DNA of 8,258 nt from Anaerolineaceae bacterium UBA700 (lineage in GTDB: Bacteria > Chloroflexota > Anaerolineae > Anaerolineales > Anaerolineaceae): positions 1-8,258 of the forward strand of contig DBMK01000161.1 of NCBI GenBank assembly GCA_002298885.1. The letters are read 5' to 3'. Shown here piece after piece: positions 1 through 7,100 of the stretch. The stretch's first letter is position 1; the number at the start of each line of letters is the position of its first letter. The translations under genes and the position numbers were made by a program. The notes under the pieces are model-generated. The model worked only from the letters and a program-made list of their open reading frames with translations. It was not told where the DNA came from and did no database searches.

Positions 1-30
1 CGAAACAACCCTAAATTTCTTTTTTGCTTA

Positions 31-59
31 TTGGAATTTGGAGTAGAATCAAATATAAT
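31..59 (+). promoter_or_regulatory. Sigma-70-type promoter of the fucI-kinase operon
   Basis: A -35-like hexamer TTGGAA (31-36, four of six consensus bases) is followed after exactly 17 bp by a perfect -10 hexamer TATAAT (54-59). Transcription would start near position 65-67 and leave a leader of about 67 nt before fucI. The region is AT-rich, unlike the genes. The TTG of the -35 box opens the fucI frame further upstream, but it is not a credible start codon. Spacing and -10 quality make this a confident prediction from sequence alone. Confidence 0.75.
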
Positions 60-61
60 AA

Positions 62-83
62 AATATGGTACGCGTACCATATT
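62..83. promoter_or_regulatory. Perfect 22-bp palindrome, probable repressor operator
   Basis: The half-site AATATGGTACG (62-72) is followed at once by its exact reverse complement (73-83), giving a perfect dyad with a central CG. It starts two bases after the -10 box and covers the predicted transcription start, so a bound dimer would block RNA polymerase. The central CpG is common in LacI-family operators. The GGTAC/GTACC half-sites also resemble GntR-family operators such as that of AraR. The family cannot be decided here, and the regulator gene is not in the window. The inference is a sugar-responsive repressor, relieved by L-fucose or an intermediate of its breakdown. Confidence 0.7.
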
Positions 84-117
84 CGCGGCGCTTATCCCTT
101 TGAAATTTATCTTTCTT

Positions 118-124
118 AAAGGAG
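118..124 (+). promoter_or_regulatory. Ribosome binding site of fucI
   Basis: AAAGGAG ends 8 nt before the ATG at 133. It decides the start of fucI against the open frame further upstream and against the ATG at 154. Confidence 0.75.
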
Positions 125-132
125 CAAACCCG

Positions 133-1953
133 ATGTCCGCTGCTGATTTCCCCATGACCCCTCCCCGCAACCGCCTGATCGGCCCCATGCCCAAGATCGG
201 TATCCGCCCGGCCATCGACGGCCGGCGCAACGGTGTGCGCGAAAGCCTGGAAGCCCAGACCATGAACATGGCCCGCAACGTGGCCCGCTTCTTAACCGAA
301 AATCTGCGCCATCCCAACGGCCTGCCGGTGGAATGCGTCGTCGCCGACACGTGTATCGGCGGCGTGGCCGAGTCGGCCCAGGCCGCGGCGAAATTTAGCC
401 GCGAGGGCGTCGGCGTTTCCATCACCGTCTCGCCCTGCTGGTGCTACGGCTCGGAGACCATGGACATGGACCCGCTGATCCCAAAGGCCGTGTGGGGCTT
501 CAACGGCACCGAGCGCCCCGGCGCGGTCTACCTGGCAGCCGTTCTGGCGGCTCACAACCAGAAAGGCCTGCCCGCCTTCGGCATCTACGGTCACGACGTC
601 CAGGACAACAGCGACCAGTCCATCCCTGCCGACGTACGCGAAAAGCTGCTCCAGTTTGCCCGCGCCGGCCTGGCCGTGGCGGCCATGCGCGGCAAGTCCT
701 ACCTGGCCCTGGGCAGCGTCTCCATGGGCATCGCAGGCTCCATCGTCGACCACGCTTTTTTTGAAAACTACCTCGGCATGCGCGTTGAGACGGTCGACAT
801 GAGCGAGTTCATCCGCCGCATTGAAGAAGGCATTTACGACAAAGAGGAATACGCCCGCGCCTTTGCCTGGGTCAAGAAGTACTGCCACGAAGGCGAGGAC
901 CACAACGCCCCCGAAAAACAGCGCAGCCGGGCTCAGAAGGATAAGGATTGGGAAATGATAGTCAAGATGGCCCTCATCGCCCGCGACCTGATGACCGGCA
1001 ACCCGCGCCTGGCCGACGCCGGCTTCGGCGAGGAGGCCTTGGGTCACAATGCCCTCGCCGCCGGCTTCCAGGGCCAGCGCCAGTGGACCGACCACTTCCC
1101 CAACGGCGATTTTATGGAGGCCATCCTCAATTCGTCCTACGACTGGAACGGCATCCGCCAGGCCTATGTAATGGCCACCGAAAACGACAGCCTGAACGGG
1201 GCCACTATGCTCTTCGGCCACCTGCTGACCAACACCGCCCAGATCTTCGCTGACGTGCGCACCTATTGGAGCCCCGCCGCCGTGCGCCGCGTCACCAATT
1301 TCCCCCTGACCGGCAAGGCCGCCCCTGGCATGATCCACCTGATCAATTCCGGCGCGGCGACGTTAGATGCCGCCGGCCTGCAGCACCGCAGCGGCCTGCC
1401 GGTCATGAAGCCCTTCTGGGAGATCGATTCCGACGAGGCCGAAAAGGCCTTCGAGGCCACCGAATGGTATCCCGCCAGCACTGGCTACTTCCGCGGCGGC
1501 GGCTACTCCTCCGGATTCCGCACCCGCGCCGAGATGCCGGTCACCATGGCCCGCCTCAACCTCGTCGCCGGGCTGGGCCCCGCCCTGCAGATAGCCGAAG
1601 GCTACACCGTGGACATCCCCGACCAGATCCACCACGTGCTCAACGAGCGTACCGACCCCACCTGGCCCACCCACTGGTTCGTCCCCAACCTCACCGGCCA
1701 CGGGCCCTTCCGCGACGTCTATTCGGTGATGAACGCCTGGGGCGCCAACCATGGAGCCATCAGCTTCGGCCACACCGGCGGCGACCTGATTACCCTGGCC
1801 TCCATGCTGCGCATCCCGGTCTTCATGCACAACGTGCCCGAGGAGCGTATCTTCCGCCCCAGCACCTGGAACGCCTTCGGCACCGCTGACTTGGAGGCCG
1901 CCGATTACCGGGCCTGCGCCGCATTTGGTCCCCTCTACGGAAAACGAGCCTGA
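133..1953 (+). CDS. fucI: L-fucose isomerase
   Basis: This gene encodes cytoplasmic L-fucose isomerase (606 aa; E. coli FucI has 591), which converts L-fucose to L-fuculose; the family also accepts D-arabinose. The match to FucI runs end to end: [13 protein letters not shown] near residues 20-32, then the [22 protein letters not shown] and GIYGHDVQD blocks, and GPLY at the C-terminus. The Mn-binding residues are present as Glu350 (ATENDSLNG), Asp374 (FADVRTYWS) and His540 (WGANHG), equivalent to E. coli Glu337, Asp361 and His528. The ATG at 133 is chosen because AAAGGAG lies 8 nt upstream (118-124). This start gives about 13 more N-terminal residues than E. coli; a second ATG at 154 would remove seven of them. 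The frame stays open back to the TTG at 31, but that lies in the promoter. It is the first gene of its operon and is followed after one base by a sugar kinase. Confidence 0.97.
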   Translation: MSAADFPMTPPRNRLIGPMPKIGIRPAIDGRRNGVRESLEAQTMNMARNVARFLTENLRHPNGLPVECVVADTCIGGVAESAQAAAKFSREGVGVSITVSPCWCYGSETMDMDPLIPKAVWGFNGTERPGAVYLAAVLAAHNQKGLPAFGIYGHDVQDNSDQSIPADVREKLLQFARAGLAVAAMRGKSYLALGSVSMGIAGSIVDHAFFENYLGMRVETVDMSEFIRRIEEGIYDKEEYARAFAWVKKYCHEGEDHNAPEKQRSRAQKDKDWEMIVKMALIARDLMTGNPRLADAGFGEEALGHNALAAGFQGQRQWTDHFPNGDFMEAILNSSYDWNGIRQAYVMATENDSLNGATMLFGHLLTNTAQIFADVRTYWSPAAVRRVTNFPLTGKAAPGMIHLINSGAATLDAAGLQHRSGLPVMKPFWEIDSDEAEKAFEATEWYPASTGYFRGGGYSSGFRTRAEMPVTMARLNLVAGLGPALQIAEGYTVDIPDQIHHVLNERTDPTWPTHWFVPNLTGHGPFRDVYSVMNAWGANHGAISFGHTGGDLITLASMLRIPVFMHNVPEERIFRPSTWNAFGTADLEAADYRACAAFGPLYGKRA

Positions 1954-1954
1954 C

Positions 1955-3433
1955 GTGTCTGCCCTGAACTACCTGGCGCTGGACCTGGGGGCCGAGAGCG
2001 GGCGGGCCATGCTCGGCCGCTTCGACGGCGAACGCCTGCAGATTTCGGAGGCCCACCGCTTCGCCAACCAGCCGGTGCGCCTCCCCGACGGCCTGCACAC
2101 CGACCTGCTGCGCATCTGGGCCGAGATCAACACCGGGCTGGCCCAGGCTTCCCGCGCCTGCGGCGGTGTGCTGGCGGGAGTCGGCGTGGATACCTGGGGC
2201 GTGGATTTCGCCCTTCTGGACCGCCAGGGCGGCCTGCTGGCCAATCCCTACCAGTACCGCGACAGCCTCACCGACGGCATCCTGGAAAAAGCCTTCGCCA
2301 TCGTGCCGCGGCGCGAGATCTTCGAGCAAACCGGCATCCAGTTCATGCAGATCAACACTCTCTACCAGTTGCTTGCACTCAAGATGCGCGGCTCGCCCCT
2401 GCTGGAGGCCGCCGACCGTCTGCTGATGATCCCCGACCTGATCAATTATTGGCTGAGCGGCGCCATAGTCTCCGAATTCTCCATCGCCACCACCTCGCAG
2501 TGTTACGACCCGCGCCGGGCCGATTGGGCCCGGCCGCTGCTGGCCGCCTTAGGCCTGCGCGACGACATCTTCCCCAATGTGGTCCCGCCCGGCAGCGTGC
2601 TGGGCAGCCTGCGTCCGGCACTGGCCGAGGACGCCGGCCTGTTTGGCGGCGTTCCGGTGATCGCCCCCGGCTGCCACGATACGGCCATGGCCGTGGCCGC
2701 TATCCCGGCCCGCAACCAGGATTTCGCTTACATCAGCTCCGGCACCTGGTCGCTGTTGGGCGCCGAGCTGGCCGAGCCTTGCATCAATGCCAAGAGCCTC
2801 GAACGCAACTTCACCAACGAGGGCGGGGTCGACCGGACCTTCCGCTTCCTCAAGAACCTGACCGGCTTGTGGCTGGTGCAGGAATGCCGGCGCTCCTGGG
2901 CTCGCCGCGGCGAGGACCTGTCCTACAATGATTTGACCGCCATGGCCGGCGCCGCAGCGCCGCTGCAGTCCCTGGTCGACGCCGACAGCCCTGAATTTGC
3001 CGCCCCCGGCAAGATGCCCGAGCGTATCCAGGCCTTTTGCCAGCGCACCGGCCAAACCGTGCCCCAAACGAAGGGCGAGATCGTGCGCTGCGCCCTCGAA
3101 TCGCTGGCACTTTCCTACCGCTGGGCGCTCGACCAGCTCGAGGACGTCCTCGGCCGTCGCCTGGAGCCCCTGCACATCGTCGGCGGCGGCACGCAGAACC
3201 GCCTGCTCAACCAGCTCGCCGCCGACGCCACCGGGCGCCCGGTGGTCACCGGCCCCATCGAGGCCACCGTGGTCGGCAACGTCCTCATGCAGGCCGTGGC
3301 CCTGGGTCACCTCTCCTCGCTGGGCGAGCTGCGCTCCGTGGTGCGCCGCTCCTTCGAGGTGACGACCTACGATCCTGCCCCCTCCGCCGCCTGGGACGAA
3401 GCGTATGCGCGCTATTTAAAGCTAAAAACTTAA
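1955..3433 (+). CDS. FGGY-family kinase, rhamnulokinase type; probable L-fuculokinase
   Basis: This 492-aa cytoplasmic carbohydrate kinase aligns along its length with rhamnulokinase RhaB (489 aa in E. coli). Visible motifs are the N-terminal phosphate loop DLGAESGR (10-17), GVDTWGVDF (77-85), CHDTAMAV with the likely catalytic base Asp242, SSGTWSLLG (from 261), and the C-terminal ATP-site segment LHIVGGGTQN (406-415). The sequence type is RhaB, but the gene sits directly behind fucI. The likely substrate is therefore L-fuculose, giving L-fuculose 1-phosphate; RhaB-like kinases serve as fuculokinases in other bacteria, including Bacteroides. L-rhamnulose remains possible, since the two sugars are similar and some kinases may serve both routes. 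The GTG at 1955 lies one base after the fucI stop and places the phosphate loop as in RhaB. A TTG at 1925 would overlap fucI by 29 nt and add ten unconserved residues. No strong Shine-Dalgarno site is visible, so translation is probably coupled to fucI. Confidence 0.92.
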   Translation: MSALNYLALDLGAESGRAMLGRFDGERLQISEAHRFANQPVRLPDGLHTDLLRIWAEINTGLAQASRACGGVLAGVGVDTWGVDFALLDRQGGLLANPYQYRDSLTDGILEKAFAIVPRREIFEQTGIQFMQINTLYQLLALKMRGSPLLEAADRLLMIPDLINYWLSGAIVSEFSIATTSQCYDPRRADWARPLLAALGLRDDIFPNVVPPGSVLGSLRPALAEDAGLFGGVPVIAPGCHDTAMAVAAIPARNQDFAYISSGTWSLLGAELAEPCINAKSLERNFTNEGGVDRTFRFLKNLTGLWLVQECRRSWARRGEDLSYNDLTAMAGAAAPLQSLVDADSPEFAAPGKMPERIQAFCQRTGQTVPQTKGEIVRCALESLALSYRWALDQLEDVLGRRLEPLHIVGGGTQNRLLNQLAADATGRPVVTGPIEATVVGNVLMQAVALGHLSSLGELRSVVRRSFEVTTYDPAPSAAWDEAYARYLKLKT

Positions 3434-3452
3434 TCGGTGTGTTTATTTTTGC

Positions 3453-3484
3453 GTTTTTTGCGACGCTTTTCGCCGCAAAAAAAC
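3453..3484. other. Hairpin downstream of the kinase gene
   Basis: GTTTTTTGCG (3453-3462) pairs with CGCAAAAAAAC (3474-3484) with a one-base bulge. The stem extends inwards with one mismatch to a CTTTT loop. It begins 19 nt after the kinase stop codon. The U-run lies within the rising arm rather than after the stem, so this is not a textbook terminator in either direction, though it may help to end or protect the upstream transcript. It stands next to a larger inverted repeat of similar layout. Confidence 0.5.
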
Positions 3485-3556
3485 TCAAATTAAAGTAAAT
3501 CCGGTTTTTTCGAGGGACGACGCCCCTCGAAAAAAACCGGATATACTTTAATTTGA
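3485..3556. repeat. Long imperfect inverted repeat (arms of about 32 bp, 7-nt loop)
   Basis: The left arm at 3485-3516 pairs with the right arm at 3524-3556. The only flaws are one A/A opposition at 3498 and one extra A in the right arm; the loop is ACGACGC (3517-3523). Key blocks are TCAAATTAAAG, CCGG, a T6 run and CGAGGG, mirrored as CCCTCG, an A7 run, CCGG and CTTTAATTTGA. A pyrimidine tract TTTTCTTCTTC follows on the + strand four bases after the stem. It separates the sugar operon from the sigma operon and may act as a terminator or transcript-stabilising structure, or it may be a small mobile repeat. No flanking target-site duplication was found by eye. Confidence 0.75.
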
Positions 3557-3591
3557 AGGTTTTCTTCTTCGACTGCGTTATATCTCATAGA

Positions 3592-4185
3592 ATGGCAGCC
3601 TGTATGGTCGATATCGATACCCTCATCCGTCAGGCCTCGCCGGGCGACCCCCGTCTGTGCGAAGCCATGATGGGCGCCTACTACGACTTCGTCTGCTCCC
3701 TGGCGGCGTCCTTTTTCGCCGACCCCGACGAGCGCGAGGACGCCGCACAGGAGGCCTTCATCCGCGCCTCCCTGAACATCGACCGCTACCAGGCCGGGAC
3801 GAGCCTCAAGAGCTGGCTAGCCCAGATCACCATCAACCTGTGCCGCGACCGCTATCGCCGCGCCCAGGTGCGCCGGCGCCTGCAGCAAGTGCTCCAGGCG
3901 CTTTCGCTGCGTTCTGCTCCGACCTCCCCTTCTCCCGAAGAGGTCCTGATCCGCAGCGAAAGCCAGCGCCGCCTTAAAAAGGCCATCGACGCCCTGGACG
4001 ACAAGCACCGCCTGCCGGTGCTGCTGCGCTACCAGCACGGCCATTCCGTCCCCGAAATCGCCCACGCCCTCGATCTGAGCGAGGGCACGGTTTATTCCCG
4101 CCTGCACTACGCCCACCGCAAGCTGCGCCAGGAAATCGGCGGCTCGCTTGCCGGTTCTGCGTCGTGCGAGGAGGAAGTCGAATGA
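3592..4185 (+). CDS. ECF-type RNA polymerase sigma factor
   Basis: This gene encodes a 197-aa extracytoplasmic-function sigma factor, the usual size for the group. Region 2 spans about residues 25-92 and includes the core-binding and -10 recognition segment DAAQEAFIRASLNI, then the block from SLKSWLAQITINLCRDRYRR. A Ser/Pro-rich linker (about 105-117) leads to region 4 (about 128-182), whose helix-turn-helix includes SVPEIAHALDLSEGTVYSRL for -35 recognition. No extra C-terminal domain is present. The start is uncertain. ATG 3592 and ATG 3604 both lack a Shine-Dalgarno site, and a TTG at 3553 lies inside the inverted repeat and is unlikely. A TATATC element at 3579-3584 would place a transcript start close to ATG 3592, which would suit a leaderless mRNA. 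The stop overlaps the start of the downstream anti-sigma gene (ATGA), the usual sigma/anti-sigma pairing. The promoters it recognises cannot be told from the sequence. Confidence 0.92.
   Translation: MAACMVDIDTLIRQASPGDPRLCEAMMGAYYDFVCSLAASFFADPDEREDAAQEAFIRASLNIDRYQAGTSLKSWLAQITINLCRDRYRRAQVRRRLQQVLQALSLRSAPTSPSPEEVLIRSESQRRLKKAIDALDDKHRLPVLLRYQHGHSVPEIAHALDLSEGTVYSRLHYAHRKLRQEIGGSLAGSASCEEEVE
4168..4174 (+). promoter_or_regulatory. Ribosome binding site of the anti-sigma gene
   Basis: GAGGAGG inside the 3' end of the sigma gene lies 7 nt before the ATG at 4182. It decides that start against an in-frame GTG at 4164. With the ATGA overlap it suggests strong, coupled synthesis of the two partner proteins. 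Confidence 0.75.
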
Positions 4186-7100
4186 ATACCTTAACCCACG
4201 CTGCAGCCCAGGATTGGATCCTCTCCGGCCGCAGCCTGAAACCCGAAGAAGCTGCCGACCTGTCCGGCCACCTGGCCGGCTGCGCCGAGTGCCGCCGCTT
4301 CGCCGCCTTCCACCAGGAGCTGCTGGCGGCCGTCCCCGGCGTCGCCCCTTCCATAACCCACACCGAGGGCGAACTGCGCCAGAGGATTGCCTCCGTCAAG
4401 ACCAGACTGAAGCCGCGCAGCGCCAGCGCTCGCGTCTTCCACGTCACGCGCGCCGTGGCCTTCCCTCTCTCAGCCGTGGCGGTGATTATCCTGCTGGCCT
4501 TCCTGATCGCCCGCCTCATTCCCGAACAGACTCGCCTCACCCCCGGCGGCGCCGCGACCCCCTCGCCGGTCCAAACGTCCGCCCCGTCCCCTACGGCTGG
4601 CCCCACCCAGGCCCCGACTTTCACCCCGGTTGTGTCCCCATTCCAATCCGTCCTCGATGTCTTCCCGCTCGTCCCCGGCGCGCAGTGGACCTATACCGAC
4701 ACCGAATATGCCCCGGCGCCGAACGACGCGGCCCAGACCGTCCAGGGCGTCTTTGAAATTACCGACCGCGTCGTCGAGGCCCAGGCCGTTGGACCGGCTT
4801 ATTTTGCCCACATCCAGCGCCGCGTCACGCAGCTCAACGCCGACCCCGCCTGGGCCGCCCAGGCCCAGAATCCGCCGGCGGACGCCGAATGGTGGTACAT
4901 CGTCAATGCCGGCCAGGTCTACTCCAGCCCGGTCATGCCCTCCGACCCGCAGAACTTTCCTTACAACTCCCTGACCCTCGAGTTCCAGTTCCCGCTGAAG
5001 GTCGATGCAAAGTGGTGTCCCAACCGGGGCGCCAAGGGCTTCGTCGATCCCTCCATCCCCACTCCCCAACCCTGCGCGGCCGATATTGGGGCGCGCATCG
5101 TGCGCAGCGCCACTCCTTACCAGTCCGCCGCCGGGACGTTCCCAACCTGCTACCTGCTGGATGACGTTTATAACACCGGCGACACGCTGCAGACGTTCTG
5201 CGACGGTGCAGGCGTGGTGGCGCGCAAGTTCGACCACCCCGGCACGCGTTTTGGCTACGCCTGGGAATTAAAGAGCTTTATTTCCGGAGCCGCATCCACG
5301 GCTGCCGCCAGTCCCACCCCGCCCCCAACATCCCAATCGACCGACGAGCAGGCGCTGGCCAAAGCCCTGCTGAGCCAGGACCAGAATGTCTACTGCAGCT
5401 GGCAGATATTGACCCCACCCACAGCCACTGACCTATACGCCTGGGCGCTGTGTGAGCTGCAAGTCTCGCCGAACTCGGCAGTGTCCGCGCCGGTCGCCGT
5501 CCATCTCGACGCCTCCGGGCATTACGCCCAGGTACAGATCCCGCGTGACGGGAGCCTGTACGCGCCTGATATTCGTCAACTCTTCCCCACCGAGGCCCAA
5601 ACCATAATTTTCGACCGCACTTTCGACCTGGTCCGGCTGGAATGGGGCATTGCCCAGCGCAAAGCCGGCGAATTGCGCGGCCCGTACATCCTCCCCTACA
5701 TCCCCAGCGAATACCCAGGCTGCACCTGGCAGAACCGACCCCTCGCCGACCTCCCCGCCTCCGCCAACCCAGCCCTGAGCGGCTGGAAGACCGTCACGCG
5801 TTCCGAATATGGCTTCAGCCTGAGCATCCCGTCCGATTGGTCGGCCGCCATTTCCGGCTGGGACTGTGGAAAAGCCTCGATCGAGGCGCATTCCCTCTAC
5901 CTGCAATCGCCGGACGGCCGCTACCAGCTTACGGTCGGATTCCGCCAGCCCGACCAGCCGTACTGGATCACCCGCACCGGCACTCCCGCCGGAGATTTCG
6001 TCGAAGCCGGCACGGTGAGCTTCTTCGGCAAAGCCCTGCCGGCGCAGCGCCTGGTCTACCAAAGCCGCGACATGGCCGTCTTCTACAACGGATCGAGCGA
6101 GTTCGCCGCCGGAGGCATCCTTTTCACCCTGTCCCTGGATATCACCAGTGATCCGCAGAACAAACTGAGCATTCCCGCGGACGTCGAGGACCTGTCCCGC
6201 AAAATCCTCGAGTCGTTCCAGGTTTATTCGCCGCCGTCCAGCCCCACCCCAACACCCCCAGCATCGGCGCCTGCAATTACCCCGCTAGCCTTATTGGCCC
6301 AACGCGGCGGGTCGGTGCAGGGCGTGGCGGTGTCCGGCAGCACCGCTTACATCGGCTCGGGCTCGCGCCTGTCCGCCCTGGACGTGAGCGATCCATCTGC
6401 CCCGCGCCTGCTGGCCCAATCCGAGCCCTTGCCCGGCCTGGTTTCGGGCGTAGTGCTGTTTTCCACCACCCCCAAGATGCAAGCGGCCGCAGTCAGCGCT
6501 GGCAGGTACGTTGAAGTGCTGGATATCTCCCGGGCAGATAAGATCGTGCGGGTAAACGAAGTTGCCCTGCCCGGCACGATCAACGCCATGGTCCTGGATA
6601 CGACGAACTGGAAGCTCTATGTCGGCGGTTTCGTCTACAAAAACGTCGATTCGAATACCAGCGTTAATACTGGTTACGTGGCGGTGGTCGACCTGGCCAA
6701 CGGGGTCCGGCTCGGCCAGGTGCGCGACCTGGTCGACCCGGTAGGCAGCCTGGCCCGGACCGATGGCATGTTGTACGCCGGGAACGTGAACGCCGGCGTA
6801 ACCGCCATTACCGGCGTCCCGCTCCTTTTCTCCGGCCAATTCGGAGAGCCGCGGCCCGCCGTCACGGTTAACGGCCTCGCCCTGGATATCTACTCGCTTC
6901 AGGCAGCCGGCAACCGGCTGTATGCCGGCTCCTACAGCGCCATGCTGGCGTACGATATCTCCAACCCGGCCGCCCCCATCGAAAAATGGCGCGCCACCCA
7001 GGATGACGCCGGGAATGCGCTCATGATGGTGCAGGGCTTCGTCTTGCACGCCAACCGCATCGACATGGCCGGCCTGGTCCCGTCTGGCGGCATGGGCGGC

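Noticed and set aside
31..132. N-terminal extension of fucI from a TTG codon
   Set aside because: The TTG is the -35 box of a good promoter, and the extension would cross the -10 box and operator. AAAGGAG before the ATG at 133 fits far better.
292..1338. Long open frame on the - strand opposite fucI
   Set aside because: It is a frame shadow caused by GC-rich codon use. The + strand encodes a full, family-matching FucI, and the opposite translation is low-complexity, rich in Gly, Ala and Val, with no recognisable motif.
1925..1954. TTG start of the kinase overlapping fucI
   Set aside because: It adds ten residues not expected in RhaB-type kinases. The GTG one base after the fucI stop places the phosphate loop as in the family.
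3542..3547. TATACT as a -10 box for the sigma operon
   Set aside because: It matches five of six consensus bases, but it lies in the stem of the inverted repeat and no -35-like hexamer is found 16-18 bp upstream.
3553..3591. TTG start of the sigma factor inside the inverted repeat
   Set aside because: The added residues are unlike ECF N-termini and there is no ribosome site. An ATG at 3592 or 3604 gives the normal length.
4164..4181. GTG start of the anti-sigma gene
   Set aside because: It would overlap its own ribosome binding site GAGGAGG. The ATG at 4182 has ideal spacing and the ATGA overlap, and it sets the zinc-ligand positions as in related domains.
4560..4640. Thr/Pro-rich stretch as a lipobox or secretion signal
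   Set aside because: No cysteine lipobox is present. It directly follows a transmembrane helix and is a flexible linker of a type repeated twice more in the same protein.
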